Below are positions 34,859 to 42,996 of a DNA stretch of 64,000 nucleotides, piece by piece. The position numbers and the translations under genes were made by a program. The notes beneath the pieces are model-generated. The model was given only the letters and a program-made list of their open reading frames with translations, was not told where the DNA came from and did no database searches. Source of the DNA: CAYRYU01 sp964428355 (lineage in GTDB: Bacteria > Muiribacteriota > Ozemobacteria > Ozemobacterales > Ozemobacteraceae); contig CAYRYU010000026.1 of NCBI GenBank assembly GCA_964428355.1, positions 12,153 through 76,152 on the forward strand, in the 5' to 3' direction. Positions within the stretch are counted from its first letter, which is position 1, and every line of letters begins with the position of its first letter.

Positions 34859-35605
34859 GTGGGGAGCAGGAGGCTGTCGGTGGAAATCAGCCGCAAGCGG
34901 CTGAACCTGATGGTGGTGCTGGACCACTCGAGTTCGATGAATGAAGAAGCCAGACCTCCGGACTTTGGAGGAGGCGCGGAAAGTGGTGCGGGGAAGAGGC
35001 CCCCGGAAGAGGGGAAGAAGGCGACCAGGATCGAGGTGGCGGCTGAAGCTGTTATCACCCTGCTCGATCATCTGAAACCCCAGGACCGTTTTGGCCTTGT
35101 GATGTTCGATTACCGGGCCTTCCCGGTCATCAATTCGCAGGAAGTGGGGGGGCTGAACCTCGAAGCCCTGCGATTTCACCTGCGCAACCTCCGGCCCCGA
35201 CATCCAACGAGTATCGGGCAGGGCCTCGGCTTCGGTGTCAGATTGCTCTCACTTCTGGAGATGGAGAATCCCACCACCGATGAAGAGTATCGGGTCGTTC
35301 TCCTGACGAACGATCTCCCGATCGCCTTCCACAAGGCCAACCGCGACGACCTGATCCTCGAGGCCAGCCGCGCTTCTCCCCTCGGGATCCATTCGACCGT
35401 CATCGGAATCGGGGAGGTCTTTCCGATCGAGATCGCCGAAATCCTCTCCCGGATCCCCGGAGCAAGTCACCTGGCCATCTCCACCACGCAGGATGCAAGG
35501 AGACTTCTGGCAAGCCAGGCCGATCTGGTCGGGGACCGTATCCTGACCCGGGAGGTCGAACTGTTCGACAACATCTTGCGGGAATCCTCAGCTCCCGATC
35601 GGTGA
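34859..35605 (+). CDS. von Willebrand factor A-domain protein (upstream part frameshifted)
   Basis: 248 residues. LNLMVVLDHSSSMNE contains the MIDAS motif DxSxS (about residues 22-26), followed by an acidic/Gly-rich insert and the rest of the Rossmann-like VWA fold (DRFGLVMFDYRAFPV; RVVLLTNDLPIAF; GIHSTVIGIGE). The usual MIDAS Thr and second Asp are less clear. GTG 34859 has no good ribosome binding site, and the true N-terminus is in the other frame (34615-34858). Likely a periplasmic or surface metal-dependent binding protein, perhaps now inactive. Its 3' end faces the convergent gene at 35649. Confidence 0.65.
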   Translation: MGSRRLSVEISRKRLNLMVVLDHSSSMNEEARPPDFGGGAESGAGKRPPEEGKKATRIEVAAEAVITLLDHLKPQDRFGLVMFDYRAFPVINSQEVGGLNLEALRFHLRNLRPRHPTSIGQGLGFGVRLLSLLEMENPTTDEEYRVVLLTNDLPIAFHKANRDDLILEASRASPLGIHSTVIGIGEVFPIEIAEILSRIPGASHLAISTTQDARRLLASQADLVGDRILTREVELFDNILRESSAPDR

Positions 35606-35648
35606 CCAGAAGCGGAGTTGGAGAAACTCTCCGCCCCCCGGCGCAAAT

Positions 35649-36494
35649 CTACCTTGAAGCCAGCCGGACCGCGGCTCCCTGGCACTCGTTGCCTGCCAGG
35701 TCTTTCGCCCCGGTGATTGTGATTGCCTTGATCGGTCCGTCGACGAGGTTCCCCTGCCCCTTTGGGATGAAGATCTGGACGATGAAATTCCTATCATCAG
35801 CCCAGGCCCCGGAGGTGCCATCGAGGGGATACCCGGAGGCTGTTACCAGCGTGACGCTGGGGCGGGAAGCCCTGTCCATGGCCTCGTTGAAGGAGAACTG
35901 CAGATAGAACCCCCCCGCCCCGATGCAGGTTCCGGGGGGAAGGGGAAGCGGGGTGCTGGCAAGCCCGCCCCGTTCTTGCGGCCCCGCCGCAGCGTCGAAG
36001 GTGGAAATGCCCTGGTGGATCGGAAACAGCGGCTGGGGGCCGACTTCCCTGGGAAGGTCGCGGTCGTGGAGAGCTAGGAAACGGGCTCTTGCCTCCAGCC
36101 GGCCCAGGACGGATCGGGCCAGCGAAGCCCGGTTGCCTCCCCGCGCGGCGAACGCGGTCAGAACCTGGCGGGCCGTCGCGCAATCCTGGAGGGTTTCCAG
36201 GTTTCCGATCTCCCGGCTCAGCTTTTGTTCCGCCTGCTCCAGGGCTATTCCCTGGGGGTCGGGATCAGGATGGAACCGGGATGGGTCTCCCGCGGTGTCG
36301 ATGATCAGATGGCTCCACTGGCCGGGTCTACCGGGAGTCTTCGGAACCAGCACACATCCTCGGGGCGGGGCGACTTCCCGGCAGCCCGCTTCCAGCCGGG
36401 CCATGAAACCCTGGGAATCATGACTCCCTGCCATTGCTCCCAGGGCCGGGAGCCAAAGCAGGACCACCAACCACAGGCCGTCGCTTCGCTTCAT
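35649..36494 (-). CDS. secreted protein with a C-terminal SbsA-type Ig-like domain
   Basis: 281 residues from ATG 36494 (GGAAGAGGG upstream). Signal peptide SDGLWLVVLLWLPALGAMA. The middle (about 85-140) is helical (QAEQKLSREIGNLETLQDCA). The last 90 residues have the bacterial Ig-like Big_5/SbsA pattern: LQFSFNEAMDRASRP, then GAWADDRNFIVQIF and ITITGAKDLAGNEC. A surface or periplasmic structural protein is likely. It has its own promoter (36509-36537) and a structured tandem repeat further upstream. Confidence 0.65.
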   Translation of the reverse strand: MKRSDGLWLVVLLWLPALGAMAGSHDSQGFMARLEAGCREVAPPRGCVLVPKTPGRPGQWSHLIIDTAGDPSRFHPDPDPQGIALEQAEQKLSREIGNLETLQDCATARQVLTAFAARGGNRASLARSVLGRLEARARFLALHDRDLPREVGPQPLFPIHQGISTFDAAAGPQERGGLASTPLPLPPGTCIGAGGFYLQFSFNEAMDRASRPSVTLVTASGYPLDGTSGAWADDRNFIVQIFIPKGQGNLVDGPIKAITITGAKDLAGNECQGAAVRLASR

Positions 36495-36508
36495 GATCCC
36501 TCTTCCAA

Positions 36509-36537
36509 ATTGTACCCAAGTGGGAATCTGCCCGCAA
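36509..36537 (-). promoter_or_regulatory. sigma-70-type promoter of the Ig-like gene
   Basis: On the minus strand TTGCGG (36532-36537), a 17-bp spacer, and TACAAT (36509-36514). The -10 lies 14 nt before ATG 36494. Confidence 0.5.
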
Positions 36538-36588
36538 GTGAGCAGGTTTCGGTGTCAGGCTTCGAGGAATTCCGAGGCGGTTTCGGAG

Positions 36589-36710
36589 AGGTCCCGAAAA
36601 CTCCGCCATCCGGGCGGAAACGTGACACGTCGCCCTCCGTGGACGACAGGTCCCGAAAAGCTTCCCCATCCAGGGGAAAACGGGACACGTCGCCATCCAT
36701 GGGCGACAGG
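36589..36710. repeat. two and a bit 59/60-bp tandem repeats with internal hairpins
   Basis: Units begin AGGTCCCGAAAA at 36589 and 36648; a third starts at 36708 and soon diverges. Each unit carries a first stem (TCCGCC/GGCGGA in unit 1, TTCCCC/GGGGAA in unit 2) and a second (GTCGCC pairing with GGCGAC in unit 2, imperfect in unit 1). The first stem differs between units but stays paired. On the minus strand the repeat is also open as a 20-residue repeat (DLSxxxGDVSRFxxDG) whose stop overlaps the start of the Ig-like gene; no start signal supports that reading. The remaining parts of 36540-36866 hold nothing else I recognise. Confidence 0.6.
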
Positions 36711-36866
36711 TCCGGGATGGCCCGGAGACGGACCCGGATCTTGCCTTTCCACTCCCGGGGAATGAATCATTTGGAGATACAAGAGTCCGAGGACTCCCTC
36801 GGTGGATGTGGTCGGAGGGGCGGGGCCGCCCAGGCCGAGCCCAAAGCGGAGGGAACCCCGCTGATA

Positions 36867-37688
36867 TCATCCTTCGCTTTTCGGAAGGCGTTCCGCAACG
36901 ATGGAATAGACCATCGGGATCTTCCGGCCGTGGCGAGTGAAACGGTATCTTCCCTGGTCATCGGCTTCGAGTCCGGCGAAGCAGGAATACGGGGAGTAGT
37001 CGTATTCTTGAAAATCCTTGATCACGAGACCGTTCCCGATCAGGGACATGAAAACCTCGGCAAAGGGGTGGTTCCATGAAACCGTATCATGGGTGATGGG
37101 AGCATCTGGCGCAGCATAGGTTCCCTTCAGGGTTTCCTCGATGGTGTCGTGATTGAAATACGAGTAGTCGATGCGGGAGAGAGTGGTATCGAACATCCAG
37201 ATGAAGGGGTGAAACTCGACGAAAACAAAGGTTCCGCCGGGTTTCAGGAAGCGGGAAATGACCCGGCCCCATCGGCCGAGGTCGGGAAGCCACCCGATGG
37301 TTCCATAACTGGAGAAGACGATGTCGAATTCGCCATCGAGCTTCTCGGGAAGGCTGTAAACATCGCAACAGATGAATTCGGCCTTTGCCCCTGTCGCCGC
37401 GGCAATTTCGCGGGCTTTGGCAATGGCGATGTCGGAAAGGTCAACCCCCGTTGCCCGGGCACCCAGACGGTCGAGGGAGATGGTGTCCTGGCCGAAGTGG
37501 CATTGGAGGTGGAGAGCGGACTTCCCAGCAATATTCCCAAGCAGGGATTTCTCGATGCCTTGGAGCGAGCTTTTTCCGGCGAGAAACCCTTCCATGTCGT
37601 AGAAGGGGGAACTCATGTGCCAAGCGGTTCGCTGGTTCCAGGAATCGCGGTTCTTCACGAGATAGTCAGGGGGAATCTGCCTCGTCAC
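36867..37688 (-). CDS. class I SAM-dependent methyltransferase
   Basis: 273 residues from GTG 37688 (GAGGAG 7 nt upstream). Motif I appears as LHLQCHFGQDTISLDRLGA (about 59-77), followed by the acidic motif II TGVDLS, motif III ICCDVYSLPE and the post-motif FDIVFSSYGTIGWLPDL, then LKPGGTFVFVEFHP. Length and layout fit Methyltransf_11/25 enzymes acting on small molecules. The substrate is unknown. A TATACT box lies about 40 bp upstream of the start on the minus strand. Confidence 0.85.
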   Translation of the reverse strand: MTRQIPPDYLVKNRDSWNQRTAWHMSSPFYDMEGFLAGKSSLQGIEKSLLGNIAGKSALHLQCHFGQDTISLDRLGARATGVDLSDIAIAKAREIAAATGAKAEFICCDVYSLPEKLDGEFDIVFSSYGTIGWLPDLGRWGRVISRFLKPGGTFVFVEFHPFIWMFDTTLSRIDYSYFNHDTIEETLKGTYAAPDAPITHDTVSWNHPFAEVFMSLIGNGLVIKDFQEYDYSPYSCFAGLEADDQGRYRFTRHGRKIPMVYSIVAERLPKSEG

Positions 37689-37971
37689 CGGATTTCTCCT
37701 CGGGTAAATTCTCGAAAGTATATCCTATCGCTTTGCAGAGCCTGTGCAAATATTAATCCTGGATCCGCATTCCTCCCCCCCAAATACTCATGAAGGATTT
37801 TCAGCCGTGAGTGTACCAGAAATGGCACCATTTCGGTAAGACACTTCATCGAAAAAAAACTGGACCTTTCTTTCTGTTGGAATATCCTTCCCGGATTGCC
37901 TTTGGGGAGGGGGCTATACGTTCGAAAGAGCTCCATTGGTCCGATTTTTCCATGAAGAGAGAAGAAATCAC

Positions 37972-38598
37972 ATGAAAAAGGTCCTCGGAGTTTTCGTTAT
38001 CTTTGTTTGTCTGGCTTCCGGGTTTGCCGGTTGCCGCATGTTCGGCGGGGATTTTGGCGATTCCGGCCAGGATACCTACATCCCCCGAAGCACGCCGGGT
38101 GGTTCCAATGTATCACCTCTGCTCAAGGCCGGTATCGGCGATTGGATTGACATGAAAACCACCTCCACGGTCGATGGGATGAATATCGTCCAGGATGTTC
38201 ACCAGGAGGTCGTGAAAAAGGATTCGGTGTCTCTGACCCTCAAGACCGTCACCACCCAGGACGGATACCAGATTTCCTCGGTCGAGGAGGTTGTCTCCCT
38301 ATCCGCCCTGGACAGCCTCGATGAACTGCTGAAGCAGGCCGCGTCCAGCGGCATCCGGATCGAAGTACTCGCGACCGGGACGGATACCATCGTGGTCGCG
38401 GGAAAATCCTTCGATACCTACCGGGAAGCCTATCAGGTCGTAAAGGATACGGGAGAAGACCAGGGAACCACGAAGATGACCTTCTGGTCACATCAGGACC
38501 TCCCGCTCTTCACCGTTGCCAGGATCGCCCTGGAGATCCAAGGGTCGGTCCAGGCCAGTTGCACCACGGATGTGGTGAAATACGGTTTTGGCAGTTAG
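37972..38598 (+). CDS. lipoprotein of unknown function
   Basis: 208 residues from ATG 37972 (GAAGAGAGAAG upstream). Signal peptide KKVLGVFVIFVCLASGFAGC with lipobox FAGC. The mature part is beta-rich (GDWIDMKTTSTVDGMNIVQD, then MTFWSHQDLPLFTVARI), a pattern resembling lipoproteins with lipocalin- or LolA-like folds, though I cannot assign a family. It lies 54 bp upstream of the Vps62-like gene on the same strand and may form an operon with it. Confidence 0.65.
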   Translation: MKKVLGVFVIFVCLASGFAGCRMFGGDFGDSGQDTYIPRSTPGGSNVSPLLKAGIGDWIDMKTTSTVDGMNIVQDVHQEVVKKDSVSLTLKTVTTQDGYQISSVEEVVSLSALDSLDELLKQAASSGIRIEVLATGTDTIVVAGKSFDTYREAYQVVKDTGEDQGTTKMTFWSHQDLPLFTVARIALEIQGSVQASCTTDVVKYGFGS

Positions 38599-38652
38599 CG
38601 GATCCCAGCGATTCCACCGTCCTTGACAACACATGCCCAGGAGGTTTGCGTC

Positions 38653-40460
38653 ATGCTCAGGAAATCCTCTGTTCTTTGCCTAACCCTCGTTCTCGTTCTT
38701 TTGACCACATTCGCCCTGCCGGCCCAGACGGCAGGGATTCGTGCCTCAACCCTCACCGACGGCCGGAAGATCTTTTTGCGTGCCAATAGCGGGGGGGGTA
38801 CATGTCCGCTTCCACCAATGGCACGGTCTCGACGTCATCGACCCAGGACGCCAACGAAATCTTTTCCATTGTTGCCAAGGGTGGCAACAATGTGGCCCTG
38901 CTGGCCAACAACGGCAAGTACGTCCGTTCCGACGCCAACGGCGTCCTGACTGCGGATCTTGCCGCCGCGTCGGACAACTTCTCGATTTTCCAGGTCACCT
39001 ACCATCCCAACGACCACGTGAACCTGTTGTGTCTGGGAAACGACCGGTACATTTCCCAGGGATCAAGCCAGGGGAATCCCATCCGGGCGACGTCGCCCGC
39101 TCAGACCTCCGAGGCGACCTTCAAGGTGATCCGGATCCTGGTTGAGGGTCAGGTCATCGGCTTACGGGGCGACAACAACTACTATGTCAGCGCCCGGCCC
39201 AATCAACGTGGGGAAGTGTTGGCCAACAGCGGCGTTTTCGGCACCTGGGAGAAATTCACCGTCTATTCTCGAGGCGGACGGAAGATCGGTCTCCTGGCCC
39301 AAGCCAACAATCAGTATGTCCAGGCGAGCGAAGATTATGAAGGCAGATTCGGTGCCTGGGCAAACGCCATCGGCTCCTGGGAAACGTTTGAAGTAACCTA
39401 TCTCGGGGACGACGTGATTGCCCTGAAAGCCGATCTCAACGGATGTTATGTTACCAACGATCACAACGAGGATGGTCGCTTGTGGGCGCGGGCATCGACC
39501 ATCGGCACCTGGGAAAAGTTCACCATCTACAATCCCCCGAGTCCCTCCGCAGTGTATGCTTCCCCCTTGGCCGCAGCGGTCCAAACCTATGCCCCGGTGG
39601 CCTATTTTCAGACCAACGAGTCGTATCTTCCCTGCTCCATCGAGGATTTCCTGGCCAACACCGAGGAAGCCGCGGACAACGGACTGAAGATCAAGAACGC
39701 GAGCATCAAGAGTGGGAACCTGGCCACCGCCAAAGCCTATGTGAACATCGTTGTCGGGTCGACCTATACCGACCTCCAGTATTGGTTTCTCTATGGCTAC
39801 AACGGGGCCGGAACGGCCTACATCAAGTACTGGGTTGCCGCCACTATCCGTTGGCCACCTTGGGAATCCTCGGGCCCTCATTGGGAACCGGCCGGCGATT
39901 TTTCCATGAGTCCCGGCGGGCAGCACGAGGGTGACTGGGAACATATCACGGTGCGCATTCGGAACGACAACTATGAGGCTCAGCAGGTGTACTTCGCATA
40001 TCATTCCGAGGGTGATCTCCGAACCTACCAGTCCTCCCTGAGGAATGGCCGGGTGGCGTTCTATGCCTCCAGGAACGGCCATGCCGCCTACGCCACGGCC
40101 GAGCGGCACTACCCCACCTTCAAGAATCTCGGCGTCGAATTCCGGCTGCTGGATCAGACCTCCTCCCCCGGGCCGTTTCTCGATACCAAGGGAAAATGCG
40201 TGATTATCGGCGCCCATGACACCAACGGGGTGGACGTGCCCAACCTCGTTGATACCGCACTCTTCGATCGGATCAAGAAATACACCGGTCGCTGGGGAAG
40301 GGTCGTTGTCGGAAAAATGAACATCCCCTCCGGCCCCTTTGGGGTGTACAAGAAAATAATCGAAAGCGTCGGACTCTCCGGCCCCCTGGCCGAATTCGAC
40401 GAGGAGAAGGGACCTGAGCCGCCCTGGACCAAGGCGTCCTGGACCCAACCGGAGTTCTGA
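38653..40460 (+). CDS. secreted beta-trefoil-like/Vps62-domain protein with a G8 frameshift
   Basis: Read from ATG 38653 (AGGAGG 8 nt upstream) the signal peptide RKSSVLCLTLVLVLLTTFAL leads into GRKIFLRANSGGG. The frame then breaks at a run of eight G (38791-38798); the mature protein continues in the next frame from 38799 to 40460 (YMSASTNGTVSTSS). The first 220 residues of the mature part are fascin/beta-trefoil-like repeats with recurring VxLxANNGKYV, NNYYVSARPN and GTWEKFTVY. The rest matches the Vps62/DUF946 family (APVAYFQTNESYLPCS; HEGDWEHITVRI; FYASRNGHAAYA). One extra G, or two fewer, would restore one secreted protein of about 600 residues. A rho-independent terminator follows at 40577. 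Confidence 0.7.
38791..38798 (+). repeat. G8 homopolymer at the frame break
   Basis: Eight consecutive G between the signal peptide and the mature domain of a surface protein. Six or nine would keep the frame. This is the arrangement of a phase-variable contingency tract, though an assembly error is possible. Confidence 0.6.
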
Positions 40461-40499
40461 TTCCCTCCCGGGAAAGGGTGATTCCCTCGCCAGATATGC

Positions 40500-40524
40500 G
40501 CATGCCCGCTACGAATGGGCATGC
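40500..40524. repeat. 8-bp inverted repeat
   Basis: GCATGCCC (40500-40507) and GGGCATGC (40517-40524) around a 9-nt loop, between the Vps62-like gene and its terminator. It may be an ancillary 3' structure. Confidence 0.45.
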
Positions 40525-40576
40525 TGCATAGTCCGGCGGGGTGTGACCTCGGACCAGCCCTCCCCCAGAACAAGCC

Positions 40577-40614
40577 AAAGCCTCGCCTGCCCAGAATGGT
40601 GCGGGCGAGGCTTT
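40577..40614 (+). terminator. rho-independent terminator
   Basis: AAAGCCTCGCC (40577-40587) pairs with GGCGAGGCTTT (40604-40614), followed by TCC. It is well placed to end the lipoprotein/Vps62-like transcription unit. Between here and 40857 I see no gene. Confidence 0.75.
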
Positions 40615-40857
40615 TCCTATTGAGAGTCTTGGGCTGCCCGAACCGGAGTGCCCGGGGGCAACCATCGGATTTCGGTGAACCCGAACTCTTGAATGGTCCC
40701 CAGTCCCCCACCAAGGCATGAATGCAAAATCCCCGAACATCCCGTTACTGGCGTTCGAGGATTCGTGCAATGAAGGATGTCCACATCGGGGGAATTTCTC
40801 GAGCGGGAAGCTGATTCCCACCCAAGAAAATGGAAAAGGGCTACGCCTGTCTTGTTT

Positions 40858-41500
40858 TCAGATTGTCTCCAACCCCAGCCCATTGAGAAACTCATAGGTC
40901 GTGTCGTAGGCGTGGTTCCTGGTGGGGTCGCTGTCATCGCCGGCGGGAACCACGATGACCATTCCCTGTCTTGCGCGGGTGAGCAGGACCCGGTAGGCGT
41001 TCTTTTGATAGACCTTTCGGGAAGGGCTATGAATACGCTACCAACGTTTCCCATGGAATGACCATTGATCCCAACCCTGCGGGGTGTAGCGGAAATCGCC
41101 GTCCCATGTCACGCAAGCCCAGTCGAGTTCGAACCCCTGGACCTGGGACTCCGTTCCGACATCTTCGAGATAACAGGATGGGAACCCGCCGACGATGCCT
41201 GTTTCCCGAAGGGTTTTCGCGTTGGCATTCGAACTGCCCCTCCGCCGGGGGAGGTTTTCGTTGCCGGGAATTTCCCAAAGGTGGTCTGATCGAAGGTGCC
41301 TGAACGGAAGCTCAGGATGGAAGGATTTCCGCGGTCGGCAAAATTGTCGAAGCAGTTCCCGCAGAGGATGCTCAATCTCTTCGAAGGTAAGGAGCCGAGG
41401 TCTTCCTGCCTTTAGTTGCCCAAGGGCCAGAGGATCAGAAGCGGGTTTGGGGGAACTCTCTGCCCATGCTGGGCCCAGACCCGAATGCTGGCAAAACGCC
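40858..41500 (-). pseudogene. remnant of a DUF2075-type DNA/RNA helicase
   Basis: The C-terminus is clear on the minus strand: CYLEDVGTESQVQGFELDWA, CVTWDGDFRYTPQGWD, then (after an in-frame TAG at 41038-41040) KNAYRVLLTRARQGMVIVVP and NHAYDTTYEFLNGLGLE, stop at 40858. QVQGxELDW and NAYRVLLTRARQGMVI are signatures of the DUF2075/Schlafen-like superfamily I helicase end. Upstream the frame breaks several times (FASIRVWAQHGQRVPPNPLL near 41420-41480). The Walker motifs are gone. Such helicases often sit in defence or mobile regions. Confidence 0.7.
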
Positions 41501-41608
41501 GGCGAAGTTCCTTCGGTTCCATTGGAAGATTCTACCGGATTCGCCAGCTGGGAAGTTTCATGATCCACCTCCCGGAAACCCGTACCGGAACCAATATGGA
41601 TTACTGAC

Positions 41609-41929
41609 GGACTTTCCCATTCCTTGCTGACAAAAATGGGGGAATGTTCTACCATCATCCGGGTGGAATATCTGCTGGAGGATTTCTTGAATTGAACGAA
41701 ACGACGGGCGGCACCCCTGAGGAAGTCGAGGCCTTTTCGGACTCGTTGTTCGGCTACCATCCGCTTCTTCTGGCTGCCGGCATCTTCTCGGCCATTCTCG
41801 GTCTCCAGCTGGTCGTAGGTCTTTCCCACCTGGTGAAGCTTCCGTCGTCAGGGGTGTCGATCCTGGTGCTTGGCCTGCTCTTCCTCGGAATCACGCTCGC
41901 TTCGCGAAGATTCACAGGAATCTGGCTCA
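41609..41929 (+). repeat. 321-bp direct duplication, intact copy
   Basis: Same block as 28765-29085, collinear without gaps. This copy carries the live 5' end of the membrane-protein gene, including its GGAGGA and TTG start. Confidence 0.8.
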
Positions 41930-42978
41930 GACGGCGGGGGCTCAACTTTCCCACGGTCGTGATCTGGTCGTTCCCCCTTCTCACCTTCCTTTTCACCTAC
42001 ATTTTTTCGTTCCTCCTGCTCGTTGCGTGGCCGGGACACGCAGGCCGGGGGTTCTGGCCCGAGTTCCTCCGTCTCAACCCCAAGACCACGACCGTCATGT
42101 TCACCTCCAGCTTCTCGGGTTTCTTTTTGTGCATGTTGATCCTGGTCATCATCGAAACCATAAGATACGTCCAGTGGTCGGTTGGTCTGGCGGTCAGGTT
42201 TTCCTGGGGGGAAGACCCTGCCGGGGCGGTTTCCGGAAAGAATCCCCCGCCCCCGGGCTCCGAAGCCACCCCTCCGGAAACGGAAAAGGCAAGGTCCGGG
42301 GCGGAGGACCAGTTCCAGAAGGTCAGGGCGAAGCTCGACGCATTCCACGCACTCAGGGCCCAATCATCACGATTCACCCGACGGGCGCTCGGAGCGGTTT
42401 TCCTTCTCCTGGTAGGCGTGAGCTCGTGGATAATCTTTCTCAAGCCCGAAACGATCCTCTTCTATCGTTCAGAGGTCCAGCTCCAGACACGCCAGCATCC
42501 CGAAATCGCTTTCGAGACCCTCAACCACCTTGCCCAGAAGTATCCGGATTACAAGTACCTCGATACCGTCAAATTCCGCGCAGCCTGGACCCTGGACCGG
42601 CGGATGGGCGATTATCCGGGAGCGGTCAAACGCTTCGAGGGGTTCCTTGGGGAGTTCGGCTACGAAAACGTGTGGACCGACGACGTCCTGACGAACCTGG
42701 TCCGCCTCCAGCTCGATAAGTGCCACAATGCGACAGAATCCCTGAAATGGGCGGAAATCTATGGGGAGAAGTTTCCGAACGGTTTGATGGCCCCCCAGAT
42801 CGCCCTCTACCGGATCCGCGCGCTTTCCGAAACGGGCCGGACGGATGCCGCAAAGGACGCGCTGGCCAAAGCCAGGGAACAGTTCGGTGGAGCGGTTATG
42901 AACATCTATGACAACGAGGACGATTTCGTCTCCACTCTGACCTTCGCCGACGCGCTCAGGAGCCTCAACCTGGACTGA
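41692..42978 (+). CDS. membrane protein with a TPR-like C-terminal domain
   Basis: 428 residues from TTG 41692 (GGAGGA at 41677-41682, 9 nt spacing). The longer frame from ATG 41644 lacks a ribosome binding site, and the decayed copy at 28765 has TCG here, consistent with loss of a start. Hydrophobic helices lie near 24-42, 53-69, 85-110 and 130-150. After a charged, Pro-rich loop (about 170-205) comes a fifth helix (GAVFLLLVGVSSWIIFL, about 235-252) and a helical domain with TPR-like repeats (HPEIAFETLNHLAQKYPDYK; YPGAVKRFEGFLGEFG; DAAKDALAKAREQFG), resembling YfiO/BamD-type outer-membrane assembly or tol-pal YbgF repeats. Role unknown. Confidence 0.65.
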   Translation: MNETTGGTPEEVEAFSDSLFGYHPLLLAAGIFSAILGLQLVVGLSHLVKLPSSGVSILVLGLLFLGITLASRRFTGIWLRRRGLNFPTVVIWSFPLLTFLFTYIFSFLLLVAWPGHAGRGFWPEFLRLNPKTTTVMFTSSFSGFFLCMLILVIIETIRYVQWSVGLAVRFSWGEDPAGAVSGKNPPPPGSEATPPETEKARSGAEDQFQKVRAKLDAFHALRAQSSRFTRRALGAVFLLLVGVSSWIIFLKPETILFYRSEVQLQTRQHPEIAFETLNHLAQKYPDYKYLDTVKFRAAWTLDRRMGDYPGAVKRFEGFLGEFGYENVWTDDVLTNLVRLQLDKCHNATESLKWAEIYGEKFPNGLMAPQIALYRIRALSETGRTDAAKDALAKAREQFGGAVMNIYDNEDDFVSTLTFADALRSLNLD

Positions 42979-42996
42979 AACTGCCGGCGGCCCTTT

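Noticed and set aside
36589..36710. CRISPR array
   Set aside because: Units abut with no unique spacers and only about two copies exist.
39162..40448. 428-codon minus-strand ORF opposite the Vps62-like gene
   Set aside because: Gly/Val-rich mirror frame; the plus strand has clear domains.
40617..40857. A gene on the minus strand downstream of the helicase remnant
   Set aside because: The frame (for example LGTIQEFGFTEIRWLPPGTP) has no start signal and no family I can recognise.
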